NCBI GenBank assembly: GCA_002480925.1
Contig: DLDA01000023.1
Span: 5,932-69,931 of the forward strand
Length of the DNA stretch: 64,000 nt
Reading direction: 5' to 3'
Origin: Lachnospiraceae bacterium UBA7784
Lineage (GTDB): Bacteria; Bacillota; Clostridia; Lachnospirales; Lachnospiraceae
A program made the position numbers and the translations under genes. The notes under the pieces are model-generated. The model saw only the letters and a program-made list of their open reading frames with translations. It searched no databases and had not been told where the DNA came from. Positions 49,439 to 57,147 of the stretch are shown one piece after another. Within the stretch, counting starts at the first letter, position 1, and every line of letters begins with the position of its first letter.

Positions 49439-50683
49439 ATGGCAACAGTAAGACCTTTTGCAGCGATCCGTCCGCGTGTGGACATGGCGCAGACCATCGC
49501 GGCACTGCCATATGACGTATACGATAGATCAGAGGCTACATCCCATGTCAGGAAGTTCCCTCACTCCTTTCTCGCAATAGACAGGGCAGAGACCTCCTTT
49601 CCTACAGATGTGAGCGAGTATGACCCAAGGGTCTACAAGAAGGCTCATGACCTGCTATGGCAGTGGGTGGATGACGGCTCCTTTGTACGTGATAATGCTC
49701 CATATTATTATATCTATGAGGAAAATATGGACGGCCGCGCCCAGACAGGTATTGTTGCCTGCGCCTCGATCGATGATTATCAAAACGGAGTAATAAAGAA
49801 ACATGAGAATACCCGTGCCGAGAAGGAAGAGGACAGGATAAATCATGTGGATGCCTGCAATGCCCAGACGGGACCTATCTTTTTGGCATACAGGAGAAAT
49901 AATACAATAGAAGAGATCATAAGCCGTCACAAGAGCCATGAGGAGCCTGTTTATGATTTTACAACTCTTGACGGGATTTCCCACAGGGTATGGATCATAA
50001 AGGACCCTGAGGAAATAGAGACCATAAGGTCTGCCTTTGCCGGTATTGATTCGATCTACATAGCGGATGGACATCATCGTGCCGCATCTGCTGTCAAGGT
50101 AGGACTAAAAAGAAGAGCTGCCCATCCGGGATATACAGGAGACGAGGAATTCAATTATTTCCTGTCAGTACTGTTTCCGGACGAGGAGTTAAAGATTTTT
50201 GACTATAACAGGGTCCTAAAGGATCTGAACGGACACACTCCTATGGAGGTTCTTGGTGCGGTAAAGGAGGTTGCTGAGCTTAAACGACAGGGCAGGGCGC
50301 CTATAAAGCCGCAGTTCAAGGGCTCATTTTCAATGTATTTAGATGATACCTGGTATAATTTTGCCTTCAGACAGAATCTGAGGAGCACAGATCCAGTGGA
50401 CGGTCTTGATGTATCACTGCTTCAGAATCTGATACTTGATCCGGTATTTGGGATCAAGGATCCGAAGACGGATTCGCGGATTGACTTCGTAGGAGGTATT
50501 AGAGGATTAAGAGAGCTGGAGCACCGCTGTGACAGGGACTGCAAGGCGGCCTTTGCCATGTACCCGACATCTATCTCTGAGCTTTTTGCAGTGGCCGACG
50601 CCGGTCGTCTGATGCCGCCTAAGTCCACCTGGTTTGAACCAAAGCTTAGGAGCGGACTCTTTATTCATGAGCTGGATCATTAG
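49439..50683 (+). CDS. DUF1015 family protein
   Basis: This is a 414-residue protein. AAAGGAG lies 6 bases before ATG 49439. It begins TVRPFAAIRPRVDMAQTIAALPYDVYD and contains HENTRAEKEEDRINH, YIADGHHRAASA and EEFNYFLSVLFPDEELKIFDYNRV, the marks of the DUF1015 family. These proteins often lie beside serA in Clostridia, and a kinase role in serine metabolism has been proposed for relatives; I do not see proof here. The terminator between serA and this gene suggests partial read-through or an unseen promoter. Confidence 0.9.
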   Translation: MATVRPFAAIRPRVDMAQTIAALPYDVYDRSEATSHVRKFPHSFLAIDRAETSFPTDVSEYDPRVYKKAHDLLWQWVDDGSFVRDNAPYYYIYEENMDGRAQTGIVACASIDDYQNGVIKKHENTRAEKEEDRINHVDACNAQTGPIFLAYRRNNTIEEIISRHKSHEEPVYDFTTLDGISHRVWIIKDPEEIETIRSAFAGIDSIYIADGHHRAASAVKVGLKRRAAHPGYTGDEEFNYFLSVLFPDEELKIFDYNRVLKDLNGHTPMEVLGAVKEVAELKRQGRAPIKPQFKGSFSMYLDDTWYNFAFRQNLRSTDPVDGLDVSLLQNLILDPVFGIKDPKTDSRIDFVGGIRGLRELEHRCDRDCKAAFAMYPTSISELFAVADAGRLMPPKSTWFEPKLRSGLFIHELDH

Positions 50684-50708
50684 TCAGGGATCAGGGGGAT
50701 GCCTATGC

Positions 50709-50730
50709 TCGTGGATTGAACCCACGATTT
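50709..50730 (+). terminator. Weak terminator-like hairpin after the DUF1015 gene
   Basis: TCGTGG (50709-50714) pairs with CCACGA (50722-50727), followed by only three T residues. Just before it, TCAGGGA-TCAGGGG recalls the 7-nt repeats. Confidence 0.35.
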
Positions 50731-51001
50731 AATCAAAAGAGAGCTTGTCACCTGCCACATCAAGGGTCAGGTCGGCAAGCTCGTTTTCTTTGTATGTTAC
50801 CTCAAAATGATTTACATAAAGGAAAGTGACCATTGTTGTAGCGGCAGTACGTTTATTACCATCGAGAAAGACCTGATGTCAGGCAAAGCCTTCAAGTTAC
50901 TTAGCAGCCTTATCAAATACAGTAGGAAAAAGATCAGTTCCGGCGAAGGACTGATAAGGAGCGGCACACGTGTCAAACAAAGGCCATAAAAACACTTGCA
51001 T
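50729..51001 (-). pseudogene. Decayed Doc/Fic-family toxin gene
   Basis: Read on the minus strand from 51001, one frame gives APYQSFAGTDLFPTVFDKAAK, a stop, LEGFA, a stop, then HQVFLDGNKRTAATTMVTFL and ends with LADLTLDVAGDKLSFD at the TAA 50729-50731. This is the middle and end of a Doc-type toxin, including the catalytic DGNKRTA motif. Both internal stops are single-base changes from plausible codons (TAA from a Tyr codon, TGA from CGA). The N-terminus is missing; the intact riboflavin promoter and riboswitch now occupy that end. No antitoxin gene is visible nearby. It is almost surely non-functional. Confidence 0.8.
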
Positions 51002-51024
51002 ACAGAAAAGAGAAGTGATAGAAT
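50996..51024 (+). promoter_or_regulatory. Promoter of the FMN riboswitch and ribU
   Basis: TTGCAT (50996-51001), 17 bases, and TAGAAT (51019-51024). It touches the edge of the doc pseudogene. Confidence 0.75.
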
Positions 51025-51046
51025 GATAGCCAAAATTAAATGAAGG

Positions 51047-51157
51047 AGATCTTCAGGGCGGGGTGAGATTCCCCACTGGCGGTATAGTCCGCGACCCATT
51101 GCTTTTCTTATCTGTGCAGTGGCCGAACCGGTGCGACTCCGGTACCAACAGTATCTG
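51047..51157 (+). ncRNA. FMN riboswitch (RFN element)
   Basis: The conserved pieces of the FMN aptamer are present in order. They are ATCTTCAGGGCGGGGTG, AGATTCCCCACTGGCGGTA, AGTCCGCGACCC, a variable hairpin, GGCCGAACCGGTGCGACTCC and GGTACCAACAGTATCT. AGAT (51047-51050) closes with ATCT (51153-51156) as P1. It should shut off ribU when FMN is plentiful, through the terminator at 51249-51294. Confidence 0.96.
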
Positions 51158-51248
51158 ATATATTGACAGGTGTCTCATATGAGACCAGGTTCATTATATC
51201 ACAAGTCTGGATGGAAGAAGGTCAGGTATTTTCCATACGATGACTAGA

Positions 51249-51294
51249 AGGCCCTGTAGAGTTACTTTTCAAGTATCTGTCTGCAGGGCTTTTT
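51249..51294 (+). terminator. Expression-platform terminator of the FMN riboswitch
   Basis: GCCCTG (51251-51256) pairs with CAGGGC (51284-51289); AGA/TCT and ACTT/AAGT extend it inside, and five T residues follow. It lies before ribU, so it works as a conditional terminator. An extra palindrome, GTCTCATATGAGAC (51172-51185), sits between it and the aptamer. The leader from the terminator to ribU (about 125 bases) holds another stem near 51320-51345. Confidence 0.85.
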
Positions 51295-51420
51295 CAGGCT
51301 CGCAAGAAGGGAGACCTGCTCCTGGAGGAGCTCTCTCATCTTCTGGCAAAGAGGATCTCCGATAACCAACTGTCCCTGTAGGATGAGGCAGAGACGGCGC
51401 CATAGAAAGGAGATCAGATT

Positions 51421-52050
51421 ATGGCAGATTTCACATTAGATCAGGAGGAGAAAAGGGGTAAGAGAAGCAGCAGAGGAAGTGTCCGCTATATGGCAGTGAC
51501 AGGAGTCCTGTCAGCAAGCGCATTTATCCTTCAGCTTCTAGAGATACCGCTTCCCTTCCTTCCGTCCTTCATCAAGTTCGATTTTTCAGATCTTCCGGCA
51601 CTGATCGGATCATTTGCAATGGGGCCGGTATGCGGAATACTGATAGAGCTTCTGAAGAATCTCTTCCATGCGCTTGTTTCCCAGAGCTTCGGAGTAGGCG
51701 AGATCTCGAATTTCATCCTCGGTGCTATATTTGTAGGCATATCCGGGCTTATCTATAAGGTTGACAGGACCAAGAGGGGAGCAGTGATAGCTTCAGTAGC
51801 AGGAGCTATAGCTATGGCAGCTCTAAGTTTTCCGAGCAATATCTTTTTCGTATATCCTGTCTATTACAACTTCATGCCTAAGGCAACGATCCTGGCAGCC
51901 TATCAGGCTGTTATCCCTTCGATGAAGAGTGTGGAGCAGTCGATCCTCTGCTTCAATGTACCGTTCACATTTGCAAAGGGGATGATCGATGTCCTGATCA
52001 CCTTCCTTATCTACAAAAGGATATCGCCGCTTCTTAAGGGCAGGCATTGA
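51421..52050 (+). CDS. ribU: Riboflavin ECF transporter S component
   Basis: RibU binds riboflavin in the membrane and works with a shared ECF energising module encoded elsewhere. It has 209 residues with about six helices. YMAVTGVLSASAFILQLLEIPLPFLPSFIKFDFSDLPALIGSF is a clear RibU mark. The FMN riboswitch upstream gives strong support. AAAGGAGATCAGATT precedes the ATG. A terminator follows. Confidence 0.95.
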   Translation: MADFTLDQEEKRGKRSSRGSVRYMAVTGVLSASAFILQLLEIPLPFLPSFIKFDFSDLPALIGSFAMGPVCGILIELLKNLFHALVSQSFGVGEISNFILGAIFVGISGLIYKVDRTKRGAVIASVAGAIAMAALSFPSNIFFVYPVYYNFMPKATILAAYQAVIPSMKSVEQSILCFNVPFTFAKGMIDVLITFLIYKRISPLLKGRH

Positions 52051-52055
52051 TAAGC

Positions 52056-52085
52056 AGACCGCACCAGGTGGGTGCGGTCTTTTTT
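52056..52085 (+). terminator. Terminator of ribU
   Basis: AGACCGCACC (52056-52065) and GGTGCGGTCT (52071-52080) are perfect arms, followed by T residues. Confidence 0.96.
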
Positions 52086-52089
52086 GTTC

Positions 52090-52118
52090 TTGACAATGGA
52101 AACGTTTTCACTTATATT
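52090..52118 (+). promoter_or_regulatory. Promoter of the amylase gene
   Basis: TTGACA (52090-52095), exactly 17 bases, and TATATT (52113-52118). The spacer is occupied by a cre site. The 5' UTR would be about 135 bases. Confidence 0.88.
52096..52111. promoter_or_regulatory. CcpA cre site inside the amylase promoter
   Basis: ATGGAAACGTTTTCAC fits the cre consensus WTGNAARCGNWWWCAW at every position but the last. It fills the spacer between -35 and -10, so CcpA bound there would exclude RNA polymerase. HprK and the Crh-like protein encoded in this window would supply the corepressor. Confidence 0.9.
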
Positions 52119-52260
52119 TCTCTTAGTTGAAAGCTTTCCAAAACATTTGCCATCTGACGCTTTTGCCCTGCAGCTTTCGGAATGCCAGTAAGAGCTTTAG
52201 CAGAGACGGCCAGCCATGGTATTGGAAGTTTCTGCAGATCAGGATATGAAAGGGAAATAT

Positions 52261-53916
52261 ATGCAGAATTTAATGAAAAAGGCCCTTGCAGTGATGATAA
52301 TAGCTGCGGCGTGTCTTCAGGTAAGCGGGACAGCTTATGGGGCAGAGCCTTCCTCTGTTACTCATTCGACAGACAAGCAGGCTCTTAAGAACGGTCTGTG
52401 TACAGACACAGCAGATGGAACTATACTCCATGCCTGGTGCTGGTCCTTTAAGACAATAAAGGAAAATATGAAGGACATAGCAGAGGCCGGCTTCTCGACG
52501 GTCCAGACATCGCCGGCTAATGCCTGCGTTGACGCTTATCCGACAAAGAAGCTTATGGGAGAAGATGAAAGCGGCGGTACCGATGGCGCCTGGTGGTGGC
52601 AGTATCAGCCGACTGACTGGAAAATCGGTAACTATCAGCTGGGTACGGAAAAAGATTTCAAAGATATGTGCGCCGAGGCGGACAAGTACGGGATCAAGAT
52701 AATAGTTGATGTGATACCAAACCACACGACTCCACGTCTTGGCGATGTCTCGAAGGACCTGATCAAGGCGGCAGGAGGCGGAAAGGGAGTCGATGGAGGA
52801 CTCTATCATCAGAACGGATTTAATAATATCACTCGCTGGGATGACAGATATGAGTGCACGACAGGAGAGATGGGAGGACTTCCTGATGTGAATACAGAAA
52901 ATCCTGGCTTTCAGGATTATTTTGTAAGCTACTTAAAGCAGCTGGTAAAGGATGGCTGCGACGGTATGCGTTACGATACAGCCAAGCATATAGGCCTTCC
53001 CTCGGATCCGCTTGATAAGTATAGCAGTGAGCATGGCTGGAAGAATAATTTCTGGCCTCTGGTGACAGGCAAAGAGGCCGATCTGAATGGCACGAGCTTT
53101 GATGCAAAAGGCCTGTTTATATATGGAGAGGTGCTTCAGGGAGCCAATGTGCCACAGGACGAGTATCAGAAATATATAGACATGACAGCCTCAGATTATG
53201 GCGCAGCACTTAGAAGTGCGCTGATGATAAGCAACTTTCAGGCGTCGAATATTTCTGATATGCAGGTAGGAAACCCAAAAAAAGCAGTTACCTGGGTTGA
53301 ATCCCATGATACCTACTGTAATGATCACGAATCCGCAAAGCTTACTGATAGACAGATAGAGCTGGGCTGGGCTATCCTTGCCTCTCAGAAGAACGGCACG
53401 CCCCTGTTTTTTTCAAGACCTGATGGATCTGACGGACCGGAAAGAAATTACTGGGGTAAGAACGTTCTTGGAGCAAAGGGTAATGACGAGTTCAAGAGCA
53501 CAATAGTAAAGGGAGCCAACTTTTTCCGCAATGCCATGAAGGGCCAACCGCAGAAGCTTGAAAATCCTGATGATGATCTGCATCTTCTGATGGTTTCACG
53601 AGGAAAGAAGGGAGTCGCCCTGATAAACGGAAGCGACAAGGCAGAGATAAAGATAAAGACGGGGCTTGGGAATGGCACATATACAGATACTGTAAGCCAG
53701 AGTAAATTTACTGTAAAAAACGGAGTGCTGACCGGAACGATAGGTAAGGAAACGGCAGCATTTATCTATAAAAGAGATAAGACCAGGATCCCTCTTGTAC
53801 CTGTAGCAGGAGTAATCATAATTGGCGGAGCGGCTCTTCTTGTAATAGTTCTAAGAAAAAAATCTGTCACAAGCAACAAGGTCAAGGGGAAGCAGAGCAA
53901 AGAAGATAAGGGTTGA
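52261..53916 (+). CDS. Membrane-anchored extracellular alpha-amylase (GH13)
   Basis: This is a starch-degrading enzyme of 551 residues. ATG 52261 has AAAGGG 6 bases upstream. The signal peptide MQNLMKKALAVMIIAAACLQ ends near SGTAYG. GH13 regions are DVIPNHT (150-156), GMRYDTAKH (235-243, nucleophile Asp239), GEVLQG (acid Glu290) and ESHD (Asp350). A C-terminal beta domain follows. The tail has a membrane helix (about 505-527, VAGVIIIGGAALLVIVL) and a basic end, so the enzyme should stay on the cell surface. The last 66 bases overlap the convergent AEC transporter gene. Expression should be glucose-repressed. Confidence 0.95.
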   Translation: MQNLMKKALAVMIIAAACLQVSGTAYGAEPSSVTHSTDKQALKNGLCTDTADGTILHAWCWSFKTIKENMKDIAEAGFSTVQTSPANACVDAYPTKKLMGEDESGGTDGAWWWQYQPTDWKIGNYQLGTEKDFKDMCAEADKYGIKIIVDVIPNHTTPRLGDVSKDLIKAAGGGKGVDGGLYHQNGFNNITRWDDRYECTTGEMGGLPDVNTENPGFQDYFVSYLKQLVKDGCDGMRYDTAKHIGLPSDPLDKYSSEHGWKNNFWPLVTGKEADLNGTSFDAKGLFIYGEVLQGANVPQDEYQKYIDMTASDYGAALRSALMISNFQASNISDMQVGNPKKAVTWVESHDTYCNDHESAKLTDRQIELGWAILASQKNGTPLFFSRPDGSDGPERNYWGKNVLGAKGNDEFKSTIVKGANFFRNAMKGQPQKLENPDDDLHLLMVSRGKKGVALINGSDKAEIKIKTGLGNGTYTDTVSQSKFTVKNGVLTGTIGKETAAFIYKRDKTRIPLVPVAGVIIIGGAALLVIVLRKKSVTSNKVKGKQSKEDKG

Positions 53917-54789
53917 GAGAGCTACGACTGAGCAGGCAAGAGCTGGCCTCCTGTTGTATTTTTCGGCAATAACCGCCGAAAGTGAGGCCGACGGCATGCA
54001 GTAGAGAATAAAGGCGACACGCTTTACTGCTACATCAAATGGCAGAAGGATAAGTACGATAAAGAAAAGTGCCGGAAGAAGGAGCATCCTTATCAGAGTA
54101 AGAGGGATGACTCCTTTTTCTTTTATCAGAGAAGAAGGATCCATAGAGCCAATCTGCAGGCCGACTATTATAAGTGAAAGCGGAGTCATCATTGACCCTA
54201 TTGCAGAAATGCTGTCTGTAATCATTGCAGGGAAACGGAAAGGCAGGCAGTAGAGTATCATCGAGGCTGCTGAAATCATTATGATCTTATTTGTCAGGAG
54301 CTTTTGCGGGGAAAGGATCTCCCTTACGGACTTTTCACTGCCCTCTGCCTTTTCCATGCCTATAGTAAAGAAGAGCAGCTGGAAAACAAAGTTGTGGAAA
54401 ATGGTATACAGAGTCGCTGTATTGCCGAAAAGCAGTGGGATCACTGAAAAGCCTAAGAATCCTACGTTGGCAAAAAGCACAAGGTCGAAGGAGATGGGGA
54501 GAGATTCCCTGTCCTTTATGAAGAGGGGCAGTATCAGAAAGCATAGCAGAAATGAAAGCAGATAATAGATAAATCCCAGTAGAAGGGATACAAGCGAAGC
54601 ATAAAGGGCGCTTCCCTTAAATCTCTGCTGGGATGATGCTATAAGTGAAAATGGCAGTACAAGCTTTAGGAGGAAATCAGACAGAACCTTTGATGCATCG
54701 GATGAGATAATGCTTTTACGGCTCAGGAATATTCCGCATGCTGTAAATATCAGAAGCTCTACAAGTATTGAATAGACTGATCCCTTCAT
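53851..54789 (-). CDS. AEC-family transporter
   Basis: This 312-residue membrane protein of the auxin efflux carrier superfamily has about ten helices. ANVGFLGFSVIPLLFG and SLIIVGLQIGSMD are typical. Bacterial members move malate, lactate or other organic acids. It is the last gene of a seven-gene minus-strand operon, 5 bases after a 2-hydroxyacid dehydrogenase. Export or uptake of a hydroxy acid is a reasonable guess. Its 3' end overlaps the amylase gene by 66 bases. Confidence 0.9.
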   Translation of the reverse strand: MKGSVYSILVELLIFTACGIFLSRKSIISSDASKVLSDFLLKLVLPFSLIASSQQRFKGSALYASLVSLLLGFIYYLLSFLLCFLILPLFIKDRESLPISFDLVLFANVGFLGFSVIPLLFGNTATLYTIFHNFVFQLLFFTIGMEKAEGSEKSVREILSPQKLLTNKIIMISAASMILYCLPFRFPAMITDSISAIGSMMTPLSLIIVGLQIGSMDPSSLIKEKGVIPLTLIRMLLLPALFFIVLILLPFDVAVKRVAFILYCMPSASLSAVIAEKYNRRPALACSVVALSTLIFFALLPLDLVACDRFFS

Positions 54790-54794
54790 AGACC

Positions 54795-55787
54795 TTACTC
54801 CAGTAATTCCTTATTGACAAGACTGTTGTACTTTCCTGTGCCTTTTTCTGAGAGACATTCTATCAGATGGGAAAGGCATCTTTCTCTCGCCTCATAAAAT
54901 GAGTCCTCGGATAGAAATGCTGAATGAGGTGTCATTATACAGTTTTCAAGTCCGAATAGATCGCTCTTTTCATTGATTTCGTCCTCAATCACATCGATGG
55001 CTGCGGCTAGTATCTTTTTCTCCTTGAGGGCTCTGACAAGGGCTGGCTCATCAACTACGGCTCCACGGGAGGTGTTTATTAAAAAGGCATCTGGCTTCAT
55101 CAGATCGAATTCCCTGTCGCTTATCATATGCTCTGTCACTCCCGGTATCAGAGGACAATGAAGCGAAACATAGTCAGATGAGGAAAGAAGCTGATCTAAG
55201 CTTTCTGCCTTTTTGCAGCCATATTCAGACAGATATTCCTTTGTCTTGGTAGGTGCATAGACCATGATTTTCATACCAAATGCATGCAGTATGGGTACTA
55301 TACGTTTCGGTATCTCTCCAAAGAAGACCATTCCAAAGACCTTGTCACGAAGGCGGTGCATGGGATATGAAAGCAGAGGATCCCATTTGCCTGCCTGTAC
55401 GGTACGGTCCATAAAGGTGATGCTTCTGGTAAGATCCAGCATGAAGCCTATGGTATGAAGAGCGACCTCGTCAGCACAGAAGCCAGGTATATTGCAGACA
55501 AGGACAGAATGCCTGGTGGCAGACTCGATATCGACATTATTATAGCCTATGCTCTGAAGAGATACGATCTTAAGAGAAGGACATTTCTCCATCAGCTCAT
55601 CGGTTATCTTATCGTATTCGACAACTATTCCCTCAATGTCATTTTTGTTTATTATTTCATAAAGAGGTGTCCTGCGGTCCGGATCCTTTACCTCGATAAG
55701 CTTAAGATCAGTAATGCCTTTCTCAGAAAGGATCCTGTTCTCATAGTCAAGATTGTCATCAATGTTATAATAGAGTATATTTCTCAT
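54795..55787 (-). CDS. D-2-hydroxyacid dehydrogenase-like protein, altered NAD loop
   Basis: This 330-residue protein has the fold of D-isomer 2-hydroxyacid dehydrogenases. The catalytic triad is present: Arg in NTSRGAVVDE, Glu in DVIEDE and His in MTPHSAF. The dinucleotide loop, usually GxGxxG, reads VFFGEIPKRI; the first and last Gly are Phe and Pro. NAD binding may therefore be changed or lost. LVCNIPGFCADEVALH is a typical substrate-domain segment. It starts 2 bases after the cytidylate-kinase-like gene. It may reduce the 2-keto acid made by the divergent oxidase system, or have another role. Confidence 0.87.
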   Translation of the reverse strand: MRNILYYNIDDNLDYENRILSEKGITDLKLIEVKDPDRRTPLYEIINKNDIEGIVVEYDKITDELMEKCPSLKIVSLQSIGYNNVDIESATRHSVLVCNIPGFCADEVALHTIGFMLDLTRSITFMDRTVQAGKWDPLLSYPMHRLRDKVFGMVFFGEIPKRIVPILHAFGMKIMVYAPTKTKEYLSEYGCKKAESLDQLLSSSDYVSLHCPLIPGVTEHMISDREFDLMKPDAFLINTSRGAVVDEPALVRALKEKKILAAAIDVIEDEINEKSDLFGLENCIMTPHSAFLSEDSFYEARERCLSHLIECLSEKGTGKYNSLVNKELLE

Positions 55788-55789
55788 AC

Positions 55790-56410
55790 TTATGCATCCT
55801 CCTTGTCATCGAGGCCGAAGCGGATCTTTATCGTCTGATAAAGAGATTCGGCACTCCCGTTAATTCCAAGCAGACTAGAATTCAAAAGCAGATCATGATG
55901 GAGAAGATCCTCCGGAGCATAGCCTGCATAATGCAGATGATAAGCCTTCCTTGCCCGGTCTACCTTTTTTATCATCTTCTCGGCCTCATCCTTTCCCATC
56001 CTAAGTACATCTATGCTGTTTCTCAGCCTGTCTTCGTATGGGGCATAGATAAAGATATGCATGGCATTCTTCTCATTACCGAGTATGAAGTCCGAGCAAC
56101 GTCCTACTATTATGCAGGATTCGCGGTCTGCTATGTCTCTTATGATCCTGGTCTGCTCATTGAATATCATATCCTGAGTCTCAGTTGCGGAACGACCAAG
56201 AGGAAACATCATTCTGAGATATTCACCGCTTCCTACTGATTCCTCGTGCTTCTTTATTTCAGAAACCGGCATCCCAAGGTTTTTGGCGGTCATTTCTACT
56301 ATGTCACGGTCATAGAAATTCACGCCTAGAAGCTCTGAGAGCTTTATAGCGATCGGACGGCCGAGGCTTCCGAACTGTCTTGAAATTGTGACTATAAAAC
56401 GATGGTCCAT
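55790..56410 (-). CDS. Cytidylate-kinase-like family protein
   Basis: This 206-residue protein begins FIVTISRQFGSLGRPIAIKLSELLGVNFYDRDIVE, the start of the cytidylate-kinase-like family. IVGRCSDFIL and the helical C-terminal part with DRARKAYHLHYAG also fit. The P-loop is not of the standard GxxxxGK form, as in that family. It is probably a nucleotide- or metabolite-kinase relative; its substrate is unknown. It sits oddly in the middle of an amino-acid transport operon, with a strong AAGGAGG ribosome site. Confidence 0.82.
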   Translation of the reverse strand: MDHRFIVTISRQFGSLGRPIAIKLSELLGVNFYDRDIVEMTAKNLGMPVSEIKKHEESVGSGEYLRMMFPLGRSATETQDMIFNEQTRIIRDIADRESCIIVGRCSDFILGNEKNAMHIFIYAPYEDRLRNSIDVLRMGKDEAEKMIKKVDRARKAYHLHYAGYAPEDLLHHDLLLNSSLLGINGSAESLYQTIKIRFGLDDKEDA

Positions 56411-56421
56411 ATTACACCTCC

Positions 56422-57147
56422 TTATGTGCGTGCCCTGACTTTAAGAGCGCCGGGCTGTAAGTATCGTCCTGATCGTCTCTCTATAAACCCGAAGAACTGC
56501 TCAAAGAGCTCGAATACTATCCAGTAGATAAGGGCACAGGCTGTATAGGCCTCAAGAAATTTCTGGTTCATTGTTGCAAAGTTTCTTGCGGTACCCATCA
56601 TCTCCATAATTGTTACCATGCAGGTAAGCGAGGTGGCCTTGAGGAGATTGACGAAATGGTTTCCGAAGTTCGGTATGGCGACCACTATCATCTGCGGTAT
56701 TATGATGTGAAGCATTGCCTGTCCTTTTGTGAAGCCAAAGGCAGTGCAGGCCTCGGACTGACCCCTTGGAACTGCGTTATATGCACTTATTATCATATCT
56801 GCCAGATAAGGGGTATATGACAGGGAAAGAGCAAAAATCGCGAACTGAAGAGTCGGGGTATTTCTGTTGCTGTAGGTCAGGTTAAAGAGTGAATAGAGCT
56901 TTGCCATTACTCCATCTATCGAGGTATTAAATACATAGAGGAATACCAGAATAGGGATACCCTTTAGAAAAGAGGCGACGATCTTGAATATGGTTCTTAT
57001 GATCTTTAGCGGGCATGTGAGCAGAAGCGACAGAATGATACCGCCTGTAAGGGCAAGCGCTATCGAGGCTACAGTAAGTATCAGCGTCGTAGGCATTGCC
57101 CTTATTATCGGGATAAATGATTGAAAGAATGTAGATTGATCAAACAT
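56422..57147 (-). CDS. Polar amino-acid ABC transporter permease
   Basis: This 241-residue HisM/HisQ-type permease has about five helices. The start at 57147 (MFDQSTFFQ) is chosen because AAAGGAG lies about 9 bases upstream; an ATG at 57171 would overlap the previous gene by 32 bases. The ATPase-docking loop is EACTAFGFTKGQAMLHIIIPQ. It pairs with the preceding permease. Confidence 0.92.
   Translation of the reverse strand: MFDQSTFFQSFIPIIRAMPTTLILTVASIALALTGGIILSLLLTCPLKIIRTIFKIVASFLKGIPILVFLYVFNTSIDGVMAKLYSLFNLTYSNRNTPTLQFAIFALSLSYTPYLADMIISAYNAVPRGQSEACTAFGFTKGQAMLHIIIPQMIVVAIPNFGNHFVNLLKATSLTCMVTIMEMMGTARNFATMNQKFLEAYTACALIYWIVFELFEQFFGFIERRSGRYLQPGALKVRART

Noticed and set aside
50807..50989. 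Small plus-strand frame in the gap after the DUF1015 gene
   Set aside because: It is antisense to the readable Doc remains, which explain the sequence better.
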